The notes under the pieces: generated by a model
The model's database searches: none
What the model saw: only the letters and a program-made list of their open reading frames with translations
What the model was told of the DNA's origin: nothing
Translations under genes and position numbers: made by a program
Shown here: one piece after another, positions 41,585-50,387 of the stretch
How the letters are laid out: the number at the start of each line of letters is the position of its first letter
Numbering within the stretch: the first letter of the stretch is position 1
From: JAKACA01 sp049510975
GTDB lineage: Bacteria > Actinomycetota > Acidimicrobiia > Acidimicrobiales > Bog-793
Direction: 5' to 3'
NCBI GenBank assembly: GCA_049510975.1
Contig: JBEKYM010000007.1
Location: 124,001 to 188,000, forward strand
Length of the DNA: 64,000 nt

Positions 41585-41657
41585 GGCGACGGTCAGGGGC
41601 TCAAGATGACAGCCGCACCGTCGATACGCATTCACCAGGGAAGGTGTCGCCGTGACG

Positions 41658-41663
41658 TACAGT
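41658..41663 (+). promoter_or_regulatory. Putative -10 box TACAGT for malic enzyme
   Basis: TACAGT predicts a transcript start near 41670 and a leader of about 100 nt before the GTG at 41769. Confidence 0.35.
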
Positions 41664-41768
41664 GGCGCGCGAGCTGGGAGTCGCGAAAGGCTTGGGTTTG
41701 CTTCGAGTGGCATCTGCCGTCGAAAAGAGTGCGAAATTGTCGTGTCGTGAGCGCGCGGGAGACCGCGG

Positions 41769-43985
41769 GTGAAGCGCTTCCGTCGCGGAGCCGCCCCCGA
41801 GGCGGCGCCACCCGCTGACGAGGAGGAGGCGCCGGCACCCCGCTCCCGGGCCGCCGGCGAGGAGGAAGACGCTCCCGTCACCACCAAGGTGGCCAAAGAA
41901 GGCAAGGTCGCCAAGCCGCCCAAGGCCGAGGTCGCCGAGGTCGAGGTCGAGGTCGCCGCGCCGGCCGAGGATGCCGCGCCGGAGCCGGCGCCGGCCGAGG
42001 TCGCCGCGCGGGAGCCGGCGCCAGCGGCGGCTACAGCGTCCGAGCCCGAGGCCGACACCGTTAGCGACTCGGCACCAGCGGAGGCTGCGGAGGTCGCTGA
42101 GGCGGAGCCCGAGCCGGAACCCGAGGCGACTCAAGAAGATGCCGAGGTCTCCGAGCCGGAGGCGAGCGGGGAGGGCGAGGCTGAGGATGCCGCAGCGCCC
42201 GAAGCTGATTTCGCGGCCCCGCCCGAGGACGTCGCCGCGGAGCCGGCGGCCGCAGTTCCAGCCGTTGCGACCTTCACTCCCGTCCGCACGAAGTGGGTGG
42301 CAGCCGACGGCGCCTGGGAGACGACGCTTCGGGGCCGGCAGGTCATGAACGACCCTCACCTCTACCGCGGCGTCGCCTTCACCGAGGAGGAACGCCGGGA
42401 TCTCGGGCTCCTCGGGCTCCTTCCGCCCCAGGTCATCTCCTTGCAGGAGCAGCTCACCCGTGCCCTCGGGCAGTACCATGCCCAGCCGACGAACTTGGCG
42501 AAGAACGTCTATCTCTCCCTGCTCCAGGACCGAAACGAAGTCCTCTTCTTCCGCCTCCTCTCCGACCACCTGACCGAGATGATGCCGGTCGTCTACACGC
42601 CTACCGTCGGCGAGGCGATCGCACACTTCAGCCAGGAGTACCGCCGGCCGCGGGGCGTGTTCCTGTCGGTCGACCGCCCCGACGACATCGAGGAGTCGCT
42701 CAACTCCACCGGGCTCGGAGGCGACGACGTCGACCTCATCGTGGCGACCGACGGCGAAGCCATTCTCGGTATCGGCGACTGGGGAGTCGGCGGCATCAAC
42801 ATCTCGCTCGGGAAGCTCGCCCTCTACACCGCTGCCGGCGGCATCGACCCCGGACGGGCGATCGCCGTCATGCTCGACGTCGGCACGAACCGTGCGTCGC
42901 TCCTGGAGGATCCGCTCTACCTCGGCAATCGGCATCCCCGAGTGGACGAGGACACCTACGACGCCTTCATCGACTCCTTCGTCGAGACTGCGTGCCGCCT
43001 CTACCCGAACGCCCTCCTGCACTGGGAGGACCTGGCGGCCCGCAACGCCCGCCGCGTCATGAAACGCTGGCGGGACAACGCCTTCACGTTCAACGACGAC
43101 ATGCAGGGCACCGGTGCCGTCGCCCTTGCCGCCATCCTCTCGGGGCTGAAGCGGTCGAAGGGCCGTCTGGCCGACCAGCACGTCGTCATCTTCGGTGCCG
43201 GCACAGCCGGCGTCGGCATCGCCGAACAGCTCCGTGACGCCCTCGTCAGCGACGGGCTCGACGAGGAAGAGGCGAAACGCCGCTTCTGGTTGATCGACCG
43301 CCACGGCCTGCTGCTCGAGTCACTCGACGTCGCCATGTACGACCACCAGCGCCCCTGGGCGCGGCGCGACGAGGAGGTCGCCGACTGGACGATCGAGGAG
43401 CCCGGCACGGTCACGCTCAATGACGTGATCCGCAACGTCAAGGCCACCATCCTCATCGGGACCTCCGGCCAGCCGGGTGCCTTCACCGAGAACATGATCC
43501 GGAATATGGCACTTGGATGCCAGAACCCTATCATCCTCCCGCTCTCGAACCCGACCGAGCTGGTCGAGGCCGAGCCCTGGGACATCATGCAGTGGACGGG
43601 CGGCCGCGCCCTCGTCGCCACCGGGAGTGCCTTCGACCCGGTCACCTATGCCTGGTCGACGCACTACATCGGGCAGTCCAACAACGCGTTCGTGTTTCCC
43701 GGCCTTGGACTCGGGGCGACGCTCGTGGGCGCCATCCAGGTGACCGACCACATGCTCTTTGCCGCCGCCGAGGCGATCTCGGCTCAGGTCGACACCACGA
43801 TCGAGGGTGCGCCCCTCCTGCCGGAGATCGACGCCCTCCACTCGACCTCCGCCGCCGTCGCTCTGGCCGTTGCTCGGGCCGCCCTCGAAGACGGCGTCGC
43901 CCGCTGGGCGCTACCCGATCCCCCCGAAGCCGGCATCGAGGCCGCCATGTGGAGGCCCGAGTACCGGCCGGTCCGCGCCGTCTGA
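41769..43985 (+). CDS. Malic enzyme with long acidic low-complexity N-terminal extension
   Basis: A 738-residue protein. The last 560 or so residues are a large-type malic enzyme (oxidative decarboxylation of malate to pyruvate, NAD- or NADP-linked): RNEVLFFRLLSDHLTEMMPV, VYTPTVGEA, RPRGVFLSV, GDWGVGGINISLGKLALYTA, TFNDDMQGTGAVALAAILSG with the metal-binding Asp pair, VIFGAGTAGVGIAEQL for the dinucleotide, and IILPLSNPT. The first 170 or so residues consist mostly of Ala, Glu and Pro with few hydrophobic residues and no predicted fold. The extension is in frame and has normal codon use; the GTG start is the first in frame, but a start within the extension cannot be excluded. Confidence 0.9.
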   Translation: MKRFRRGAAPEAAPPADEEEAPAPRSRAAGEEEDAPVTTKVAKEGKVAKPPKAEVAEVEVEVAAPAEDAAPEPAPAEVAAREPAPAAATASEPEADTVSDSAPAEAAEVAEAEPEPEPEATQEDAEVSEPEASGEGEAEDAAAPEADFAAPPEDVAAEPAAAVPAVATFTPVRTKWVAADGAWETTLRGRQVMNDPHLYRGVAFTEEERRDLGLLGLLPPQVISLQEQLTRALGQYHAQPTNLAKNVYLSLLQDRNEVLFFRLLSDHLTEMMPVVYTPTVGEAIAHFSQEYRRPRGVFLSVDRPDDIEESLNSTGLGGDDVDLIVATDGEAILGIGDWGVGGINISLGKLALYTAAGGIDPGRAIAVMLDVGTNRASLLEDPLYLGNRHPRVDEDTYDAFIDSFVETACRLYPNALLHWEDLAARNARRVMKRWRDNAFTFNDDMQGTGAVALAAILSGLKRSKGRLADQHVVIFGAGTAGVGIAEQLRDALVSDGLDEEEAKRRFWLIDRHGLLLESLDVAMYDHQRPWARRDEEVADWTIEEPGTVTLNDVIRNVKATILIGTSGQPGAFTENMIRNMALGCQNPIILPLSNPTELVEAEPWDIMQWTGGRALVATGSAFDPVTYAWSTHYIGQSNNAFVFPGLGLGATLVGAIQVTDHMLFAAAEAISAQVDTTIEGAPLLPEIDALHSTSAAVALAVARAALEDGVARWALPDPPEAGIEAAMWRPEYRPVRAV

Positions 43986-43994
43986 GTCTTCGGA

Positions 43995-44050
43995 CCCGCG
44001 GCTGCCGGCCGCCCTGCCAGCCCTGGGGGCACTGCCGGCCCTGCCGGCAC
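43995..44050. repeat. Short GC-rich iterated spacer (CTGCCGGC/CTGCCAGC units)
   Basis: CTGCCGGC or CTGCCAGC recurs four to five times in the short gap between malic enzyme and the lipoprotein gene, just before the leaderless -10 box at 44064. It resembles in style the larger arrays at 22787 and 31434 but has a different core. Confidence 0.45.
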
Positions 44051-44063
44051 GATGGCGCGCCGG

Positions 44064-44069
44064 TACGCT
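44064..44069 (+). promoter_or_regulatory. -10 box TACGCT, leaderless start of the lipoprotein gene
   Basis: TACGCT ends 7 nt before the GTG at 44077. Confidence 0.55.
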
Positions 44070-44076
44070 GCGAACC

Positions 44077-45039
44077 GTGAGCGGTCCGGCCTCGCACGTC
44101 TCCCGGGCCTCACCGAGACGGCGAGAGCTCGACTGGCGCCGGCCGAGCGCCGGCGCTCTTGCCTCCGCCATCGCTCTCGCCGTCGCCCTCGCCCTCGCTC
44201 TTGCCCTCGCCGGCTGCGGGCAGCAGGGACCGGCCGGGACAACCTCCACACTCCCGACATCGCCGCAGGCGCTCGAGACGCTCCTCACGCGCGCCACGAC
44301 AACGACCGAGGCGGCAAAGTCAGCCCGCGAGACCGTGAGCGGAACCCTCACGCTCGTGCAGGGCGGCGAGGAGCAGCACCTCTCGATCACCGGCGCCGGC
44401 GAGACGCGATTCACCCGCCCGCCAACAGGGGACCTGACGACGAAGTACTCGCTTCCCGAGACGACAGACGGGTTCACGATCACAGCGATCGTCACCGGCG
44501 GCGCGATCTACGAGCACCTGTCGCTGCTGCCGGCGCCCTGGCTCGAGTTCCAAGGCCTCGCCTCGCTCCAGGCAGCCGGCGTCGCCTCCTCGCTCATTCT
44601 CGGGGGCGGGTCGACGAACCCGGTGCAGGTGCGCCAGCTCGTTGCAGACGGAGGCGCGCTGAGCCCCGCACCTTCGGTGACGCTCGGCGGGGTTCGTTTC
44701 CGAGTGGTTCGCTTCGAGATCTCCCACCATGCCCTCACCCGCCTCCTCGAGAGGGCCGACCTCGGCCGCACCGTCACTCGCCGGGCACTTGCGAGCATCG
44801 TCGGCGCTCTCGCCGGCGAGGTGTACGTGAGCGACAGCGGCCTCATCTGGCGCACGACGACCGACACGACTGAGTCGAGCGGCGGCATCCAGTTCAGAAT
44901 GCTGCTGTCGACCACGTACTCCGACTACGGGGCCGCCTTCACCGTTTCTCCCCCGCCGGCCGGCCACGTCAAGGTTGTCCCATTCGGCACCGATCCGCTC
45001 ACGATCGTGAGCCCGTCCGGGACGGTCTCCGCCAGCTAG
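44077..45039 (+). CDS. Lipoprotein, LppX/LprG-like fold suspected
   Basis: A 320-residue exported protein. A basic N-terminus and a long Ala/Leu helix (ASAIALAVALALALALAGCG) end in the lipobox LAGC, so it should be a membrane-anchored lipoprotein. The outer domain has alternating beta strands: SGTLTLVQGGEEQHLSITGA, GETRFTRPPTGDLTTKYS, GGAIYEHLSLLPAPWLEF and GEVYVSDSGLIWRTTTDT. This organisation (a self-referring beta sheet testing 'sensitivity' of salt-like scaffold) is reminiscent of LppX/LprG lipid carriers, but no conserved signature proves it. The GTG start is set by the leaderless -10 box. Convergent with glgP, 3 bp apart. Confidence 0.75.
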   Translation: MSGPASHVSRASPRRRELDWRRPSAGALASAIALAVALALALALAGCGQQGPAGTTSTLPTSPQALETLLTRATTTTEAAKSARETVSGTLTLVQGGEEQHLSITGAGETRFTRPPTGDLTTKYSLPETTDGFTITAIVTGGAIYEHLSLLPAPWLEFQGLASLQAAGVASSLILGGGSTNPVQVRQLVADGGALSPAPSVTLGGVRFRVVRFEISHHALTRLLERADLGRTVTRRALASIVGALAGEVYVSDSGLIWRTTTDTTESSGGIQFRMLLSTTYSDYGAAFTVSPPPAGHVKVVPFGTDPLTIVSPSGTVSAS

Positions 45040-45042
45040 CGA

Positions 45043-46836
45043 TCAGAGGACGGGCGGCAGGTGGTAGGCCGCCCGCGCATACTCACGAGCCATACGATCG
45101 GTGCTGAAAAACGACCCGTTGAGGGCGATGGCCGATCTCCGCACTTGCAAGTAACCCTCCCCGCCCCCGAAGAACATCGGGGCCACCACGTCGTCGAGCT
45201 TGTCGTACAGCGCCACGGCGTCGTCGCCGGGTTCAGCGGGGCCGTCCGGGACCTCGCCGGGCTCCACCACGCCGTCGTCGACGCCGATCGCCCATCCGGT
45301 CACGCCTTCGACACAACCCTCGAGCCACCAGCCATCGAGGATGCTCAGGCTCGGCACGCCGTTCATCGCAGCCTTCATGCCACTTGTCCCGGACGCCTCG
45401 AGCGGGCGCAGCGGGTTGTTCAACCAGAGGTCGCATCCGGCGCACAGCACAGCCGCCAGCGCCAAGTCGTAGTTCTCGAGAAACACCACGCTCACCGACT
45501 TCCCGAACCGCTGCCCGGCCGACACGAGGGCGGCGATCGTTTCCTTGCCGGCCTTGTCCCGCGGGTGGGCCTTGCCGCTGCAGACCACCTGCAGCCGTCC
45601 GTGCCGCTCGGCGATCGCCGCCAGCCGCTCCGGGTCGGAGAACAACAGCATCGTCCGCTTGTACGTCGTCACTCGGCGGGCAAGCCCGATCGTCAGCGCA
45701 TTCGCGTCGAGGTCCATGCCTGCATGGCTGGAGACCAGGCCGGCCAGGGTTTCCTTCGATCGAGCGTGCGCGGCGCTGATCGCCTCGAGCCCGATGTCGG
45801 TGGCGTAGCGCAGCATCGAGCTGTCGGCTCGCCAGCCCGGCAGGTGCTCGTCGAAGACCGCCCGCATCGGCGGGGCGGTCCAGTACACGTGGTGCACGCC
45901 GTTCGTGATCGACGCCACCTCCAGGTCCGGCATCATCGCCCGAGTCACCTCGGCGTGCCGGCGGGACACGCCGTTCACGTAGCCCGACAGCGCCGTTCCG
46001 AGCGTCGTCATGTTCAGCTCGTCGCCGGAAAGGAGGTTGAGGGTGTTGAGCTCCTCGGCACGTTTGGCGCCGAGGACCCGCCGGACGAGGTCGGCGGTAA
46101 AGCGGTCATGACCCGCCGGCACGGGCGTGTGCGTGGTGAAGACGCATCGGGCACGAACGGCCTCGACCTGCTCGGGGCTGGCGGGGCTGGCGCCGGCAGT
46201 CGCAGTCTCGAGCAAGCGCAACGTGAGCAGCGAGGCATGGCCTTCGTTCATGTGGAACGTCGTGAGCCCGGTGTACCCGAGCGCGTCCAGCATGGCCACG
46301 CCGCCGATCCCGAGGACGGCCTCCTGTCTCAACCGGTGCTCGGAGTCGCCGCCGTACAGCTGATCGGTGATGGCACGGTCGCCTGCGGCGTTCTCCGCCA
46401 GGTCCGTGTCGAGGAACAGGACGGCGACGCTGCCCCCGTTCACTCCCTCCAGCAGGAGCCGCCAAGCTCCGACGGTCACGGGATGCCCACCGATCTCGAC
46501 CGTCACCGTCGGCTCGAGCCGCTCCAACACGTCGGCCGGATCCCAGCTGACCGGCAGCTCGCGCTGATCGCCGTCGGCATCGATCTGTTGGCGGAAGTAG
46601 CCGTCCCGGTATCGCAGCGTCAGCCCGACGAGGGGCAGATGCAGGTCGGCTGCCGAGCGCAGGAAGTCGCCCGCCAGCACGCCCAACCCGCCGCTGTAGG
46701 TGGGCAGGGTCGTGTCGAGGGCGACTTCCATCGTGAAGTACGCCACGTGCACGTCCGAAGCCTCCGGTGACGCCGGCTGATGTCCCAGTCCTGCTGGGGC
46801 AGCATCGTCGGCCGAGGAATGTCGCGTCGCAGGCAC
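45043..46836 (-). CDS. glgP: Alpha-glucan phosphorylase
   Basis: A 597-residue GT35 phosphorylase releasing glucose-1-phosphate from alpha-1,4-glucans. Motifs include YFTMEVALDTTLPTYSGGLG, VLAGDFLRSAADL, FHMNEGHASLL, FTTHTPVPAGHDRF, ITNGVHHVYW, ARRVTTYKRTMLLF and EASGTSGMKAAMNG, the pyridoxal-phosphate and phosphate site with its Lys. It belongs to the shorter GT35 group (classical enzymes exceed 800 residues). It complements the treZ-glgX-treY operon at the left end of the window as a second route out of glycogen. The GTG start follows a TAGGAT box by 6 nt, so it has its own leaderless promoter behind the moxR-vwa pair. Confidence 0.93.
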   Translation of the reverse strand: MPATRHSSADDAAPAGLGHQPASPEASDVHVAYFTMEVALDTTLPTYSGGLGVLAGDFLRSAADLHLPLVGLTLRYRDGYFRQQIDADGDQRELPVSWDPADVLERLEPTVTVEIGGHPVTVGAWRLLLEGVNGGSVAVLFLDTDLAENAAGDRAITDQLYGGDSEHRLRQEAVLGIGGVAMLDALGYTGLTTFHMNEGHASLLTLRLLETATAGASPASPEQVEAVRARCVFTTHTPVPAGHDRFTADLVRRVLGAKRAEELNTLNLLSGDELNMTTLGTALSGYVNGVSRRHAEVTRAMMPDLEVASITNGVHHVYWTAPPMRAVFDEHLPGWRADSSMLRYATDIGLEAISAAHARSKETLAGLVSSHAGMDLDANALTIGLARRVTTYKRTMLLFSDPERLAAIAERHGRLQVVCSGKAHPRDKAGKETIAALVSAGQRFGKSVSVVFLENYDLALAAVLCAGCDLWLNNPLRPLEASGTSGMKAAMNGVPSLSILDGWWLEGCVEGVTGWAIGVDDGVVEPGEVPDGPAEPGDDAVALYDKLDDVVAPMFFGGGEGYLQVRRSAIALNGSFFSTDRMAREYARAAYHLPPVL

Positions 46837-46842
46837 TGGGGC

Positions 46843-46848
46843 ATCCTA
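46843..46848 (-). promoter_or_regulatory. -10 box TAGGAT, leaderless start of glgP
   Basis: On the minus strand TAGGAT ends 6 nt before the GTG at 46836. Confidence 0.55.
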
Positions 46849-46892
46849 CGGGTGGCCCCGAGGGTCTCCCGGAACAGCCCTTGTCGCTCGGC

Positions 46893-48101
46893 TCAGGTGG
46901 CTCGACGGGCGGCTCGCGCTGGTGACTCACCGGAGATGACGTCCACGAGGTTCTCGAGCGATCCCAGCGAATGCCCGTCGACGAAGGCATCGAGAAACGG
47001 CAGCGCCGCTGCCATCCCGCGCACCACCGGCGCGTACCCCGGCGAGGCTTTCAGCGGGTTCACCCAGACGATGCGATGAGCGACACGCCGCAAGCGCTGC
47101 ATCTCGGCGGCCAACGACGCCGGATCGCCGCGATCCCAGCCGTCCGAGAGCACGACGACGACGGCCCCTCTGGCCATCCCCCGCACGCCCCACTCGTCGT
47201 TGAACGCCTTCAGCCCGTCGCCGAGCCGCGTCCCCCCGAACCAGTCCGTCGCCGAGCGAGCCGCCTCGGCCAAGGCTACGTCGGGGTCGCGCCACGAGAG
47301 CGCTCGCGTGATCCTCGTGAGACGGGTGCCGAGCACGAAGACTTCGACGAGCCCTCGCGGGCGCGCCGAGATGGCTGCGTGCCCAAAGCGAAGAAACCCC
47401 CTCGCATACTCCTCCATCGACCCCGATACGTCGACGAGCAGCACCGTTCGACGAGGTCGGAGCGACGGTGCTCTCCAGGCCCGGTCGATGGGCTCGCCGC
47501 CGGCGCCGAGGGCGCGTCGCAGTGTCCGGCCGAGGTCGGGTTCGCCGGCGTCGCGTTTCGTGGGAGCGAGGCGCCGCGACCGCCGGCGTGAGGTGATCGG
47601 GCGCAATTGCGCCAGCAGCCGGCGCGCCTCGACCCAGTCGGCTTCGCTGTAGGCGGCGAAGTCCCGCTGACGCAGCAGCTCGACGGCGCTGTAGCGCACG
47701 ACCTGTCGATCCTCGGTGTCGTCGTGGTCGCCGTCGCCGGCGGTTTCGTCGGCCTCCTCGGGCTCGTCGGAGTCCTCGGCGAAGTCGGTGGGAACGACGA
47801 CGGGCACCACAGCCTGCAGGCGTGGCAGGTCCGTCCGCCGATCGAAGAACAGGCCGAACGCCCAGTCGTAGGCGTCCTTGTGCTCGGGCCGCTGCAGCAG
47901 CGTCGCCCTGCCCGCCCAGTACACGGACTCCCGACGGCCCATGCCGACAGCGCCGAGCGCCTGCGAGAACTCGACCACGCTGCTCACCGGCACCGGCACG
48001 CCGGCCCGGCGGAGCACGGTGGCGAAGACCACCGCCACCCGGCTGCCGACGTCGCTGCTCGCCGATTCGATGTCGGCGACCGCCTTGTCGAGCTCAGGCA
48101 C
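46893..48101 (-). CDS. VWA-domain protein, CoxE-like
   Basis: A 402-residue protein of the CoxE/YeiM-like VWA group that works with a MoxR AAA ATPase in metal insertion or complex assembly. The N-terminal half is helical (FSQALGAVGMGRRESVYWAG) with a very acidic stretch (EDSDEPEEADETAGDGDHDD). The C-terminal VWA domain starts at TVLLVDVSGSMEEYARGFLR with an intact MIDAS DxSxS, continues with WFGGTRLGDGLKAF (MIDAS Thr) and VVVLSDGWDRGDP. The GTG start overlaps the moxR stop by 8 bp. No CO dehydrogenase or other client gene is in the window. Confidence 0.9.
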   Translation of the reverse strand: MPELDKAVADIESASSDVGSRVAVVFATVLRRAGVPVPVSSVVEFSQALGAVGMGRRESVYWAGRATLLQRPEHKDAYDWAFGLFFDRRTDLPRLQAVVPVVVPTDFAEDSDEPEEADETAGDGDHDDTEDRQVVRYSAVELLRQRDFAAYSEADWVEARRLLAQLRPITSRRRSRRLAPTKRDAGEPDLGRTLRRALGAGGEPIDRAWRAPSLRPRRTVLLVDVSGSMEEYARGFLRFGHAAISARPRGLVEVFVLGTRLTRITRALSWRDPDVALAEAARSATDWFGGTRLGDGLKAFNDEWGVRGMARGAVVVVLSDGWDRGDPASLAAEMQRLRRVAHRIVWVNPLKASPGYAPVVRGMAAALPFLDAFVDGHSLGSLENLVDVISGESPARAARRAT

Positions 48102-49002
48102 GCGCCGCAGCGGCCTCGATCATCCCCGCCATGCCGGCCGAGCGCACGCGGTGCTGATCCTCGTGGTACTTGAGCACGGCGCCGAGCGTGATGTCGACAG
48201 TGTGCTCGTCGAGCTGGGCGACGCCGAGGGCGGCTACGGCTGCGGCCCAGTCGATGGTTTCGGCCACGCCGGGCGGCTTGTAGAGATCCATCGCCCGCAG
48301 GGCTTCGACGGCGGCCGCGATCTGGCGGGCGAGCCGTGGCGCCGCCTCCGGTGCACGAAGCAGCACGATCTGGACTTCCCGCTCGAAGCTGGGGTGTTCG
48401 ATCCAGTGATACAGACAACGACGCTTGAGCGCGTCATGTACGTCACGGGTGCGGTTCGACGTCAGCACGACGATCGGCGGTGTCTCGGCACGGATCGTAC
48501 CCAGCTCCGGCACCGTCACCGCGTACTCCGACAGGATCTCGAGGAGAAACGCCTCGAACTCGTCGTCGGCCCGGTCGATCTCATCGACGAGCAGCACCGG
48601 CGGCGGGCCGATGGTGGGCTCGAGCGCCCGCAGCAAGGGTCGCCGCACGAGGAAGCGCTCGTCGTAGAGCTCGTCCTCCGCCGCCCGAGCCGACTCCCCG
48701 CTCGCCTCCACCGCCCGCAGGTGCAGGAGCTGACGGGCGTAGTCCCATTCGTAGGCGGCTTGCGACAAGTCGATGCCCTCGTAGCACTGCAAGCGCAACA
48801 GCTCGCCGCCGGTCCAGCGCGACAACACTTTGGCGACTTCGGTCTTGCCCACGCCGGCCTCACCCTCGAGCAGCAGCGGGCGCCGAAGGGTCATGGCAAG
48901 GAAGATCGCCGTGGCGAGCCCTTCGTCGGCGAGGTAGTCGTGGGCAGTGAGCGCGGCGACGACCTCGTCGACGGTCGTCGGAGGCGTGATGAGGGGATCC
49001 AC
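48094..49002 (-). CDS. MoxR-family AAA+ ATPase
   Basis: A 302-residue AAA+ ATPase, partner of the VWA protein encoded next. Walker A is LEGEAGVGKTEVAKVLS, followed by LRLQCYEGIDLSQAAYEWDY, typical of the MoxR/CoxD group. Walker B is VLLVDEIDRADDEFEAFLLE, and sensor 1 is IVVLTSNRTRDVHDALKRRC. The GTG at 49002 is chosen because the protein's homology begins there and a TAGCGT -10 box lies 7 nt upstream; the reading frame continues open through the insertion sequence but that part is not this protein. The IS30 element abuts its promoter. Confidence 0.92.
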   Translation of the reverse strand: MDPLITPPTTVDEVVAALTAHDYLADEGLATAIFLAMTLRRPLLLEGEAGVGKTEVAKVLSRWTGGELLRLQCYEGIDLSQAAYEWDYARQLLHLRAVEASGESARAAEDELYDERFLVRRPLLRALEPTIGPPPVLLVDEIDRADDEFEAFLLEILSEYAVTVPELGTIRAETPPIVVLTSNRTRDVHDALKRRCLYHWIEHPSFEREVQIVLLRAPEAAPRLARQIAAAVEALRAMDLYKPPGVAETIDWAAAVAALGVAQLDEHTVDITLGAVLKYHEDQHRVRSAGMAGMIEAAAARA

Positions 49003-49009
49003 GGCCCAC

Positions 49010-49015
49010 ACGCTA
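49010..49015 (-). promoter_or_regulatory. -10 box TAGCGT, leaderless start of moxR, next to the IS left end
   Basis: On the minus strand TAGCGT ends 7 nt before the GTG at 49002. The place of the -35 box (about 49032-49038) is already inside the putative IS left end. Confidence 0.55.
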
Positions 49016-49025
49016 GAGGCACCGC

Positions 49026-50273
49026 ACCGGAGGGCAGCCGACCTTGTCGAGCACATCAGGCTGGAGCTCGACAAGGAGGGGTAATGGCACACCCGAGAAG
49101 GATCATCACGCCGGAGGAACGCCGGGCCGTTCTTAAGTTGGCGGCGGGGGGCACCTGCTGGCAAGAGATCGTGCGGGAGGTCGGGGACTCGACCCGGATG
49201 ATCGCCACGGTCCTTCGCGAGGCGGGCGGCAAGCCGCCGGCGCGTGAGCTGCGGGACGTCTCCTGCCACACGAGGCACTTCCTTTGCCTCGAGGAGCGCC
49301 AGGAGATCTGGATCGGCCTCAAGTCCGAGGAGTCGTTCCGCTCCGTCGCCCGGCGCCTCGGGCGGGCGCCCACGACGATCTGGCGGGAAGTGGAGCGAAA
49401 CGGCGGCCGGGAGGGCTACCAGCCCTTCGTGGCCGAACGACGGGCTGAGTGCCAGGCGAGGCGCCCGAAGGTGCGAAAGCTCGTCGAAGGAGGGGCGCTG
49501 TTTGCCCGCGTGCGGGCCGACCTCGAGCGCCTCTGGTCGCCCGAGCAAATCACCGCACGCCTTCGGCTGGACTTCGGCGACGATAGGTCCATGACCGTTT
49601 CGCACGAGACCATCTACCAGTCCGTCTACGTGCAGGGTCGGGGCGAGCTGCGCCGTGAGCTCGCCCGCTGCCTTCGCTCGGGCCGGGCACAGCGCCGGCC
49701 GAAGGGCCGCATGCAGACTCGCGGCAAGTTCCCGGGCATGGTGATGATCTCCGAACGCCCGGCGGAGGTGGCCGACCGGGCCGTGCCCGGCCACTGGGAG
49801 GGCGACCTCATCATCGGCAAGGACGGCAAGAGCGCCATCGGCACCCTCGTGGAGCGCTCCACCCGCTTTGTCATGCTCCTGCACCTGCCGAAGGACCGCA
49901 GCGCCGAGGAGGTGTGCAGGGCCATGGCCGCCAAGATCACCACCTTGCCCGAGGCGCTGCGCCGCTCCATCACCTGGGACCAGGGATCGGAGATGGCCGG
50001 CCACCTCGCCTTCAGCGTCGAGACGGGCGTGCAGATCTACTTCTGCGATCCACACTCCCCGTGGCAGCGGGGAACCAACGAGAACACCAACGGCCTCCTG
50101 CGCCAGTACTTCCCGAAGGGGACCGACCTGAGCGTGCACTCCGAGAGCGACCTCGACGCGGCCGCCGACAGCCTGAACGGACGTCCTCGACAGACGCTCG
50201 GCTGGATGACACCATCGGAGAAGCTCGCCGAGGTGTTGTCATGACCGGTTGAAGTCGCCGGCCCTGTCCGGTT
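49026..50273 (+). mobile_element. IS30-type insertion sequence (ends approximate)
   Basis: A single transposase gene flanked by short non-coding ends. The best end pair shares ACCGGA: 49026-49031 on the left and its complement TCCGGT at 50267-50272 on the right. Further similarity is patchy (imperfect inverted repeats), and I see no clear target-site duplication. The limits are therefore good to perhaps 10-20 bp. Length of about 1.25 kb is normal for IS30. Confidence 0.6.
49084..50244 (+). CDS. IS30-family transposase
   Basis: A 386-residue DDE transposase, apparently complete. The N-terminal part has two helix-turn-helix-like regions (ITPEERRAVLKLAAGGTCWQ and LEERQEIWIGLKSEESFRSV then RRLGRAPTTIWREVERNGG). 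The catalytic triad motifs are GHWEGDLIIGKDGKSAIGTL (first Asp), ITWDQGSEM (second Asp) and PWQRGTNENTNGLLRQYFPK (Glu in NENTNG). The ATG at 49084 follows AAGGAGGGG directly. No frameshift or stop interrupts it, so the element may still be active or only recently arrived. It is the only mobile gene seen in the window. Confidence 0.95.
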   Translation: MAHPRRIITPEERRAVLKLAAGGTCWQEIVREVGDSTRMIATVLREAGGKPPARELRDVSCHTRHFLCLEERQEIWIGLKSEESFRSVARRLGRAPTTIWREVERNGGREGYQPFVAERRAECQARRPKVRKLVEGGALFARVRADLERLWSPEQITARLRLDFGDDRSMTVSHETIYQSVYVQGRGELRRELARCLRSGRAQRRPKGRMQTRGKFPGMVMISERPAEVADRAVPGHWEGDLIIGKDGKSAIGTLVERSTRFVMLLHLPKDRSAEEVCRAMAAKITTLPEALRRSITWDQGSEMAGHLAFSVETGVQIYFCDPHSPWQRGTNENTNGLLRQYFPKGTDLSVHSESDLDAAADSLNGRPRQTLGWMTPSEKLAEVLS

Positions 50274-50387
50274 ACTTCGTGCACACGGTTCACGCCGGCC
50301 GCACTCGAGAGACCGGTTGGCCCACACGGCCGGCGATCACCTTGGGTGCACGGTTCGTGTGGACGACTCGCAGCGCCCTGGCAGCCT

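Noticed and set aside
49003..50139. N-terminal extension of the MoxR protein through the insertion sequence
   Set aside because: The frame is open but antisense to the transposase; homology and the leaderless -10 box place the true start at 49002.
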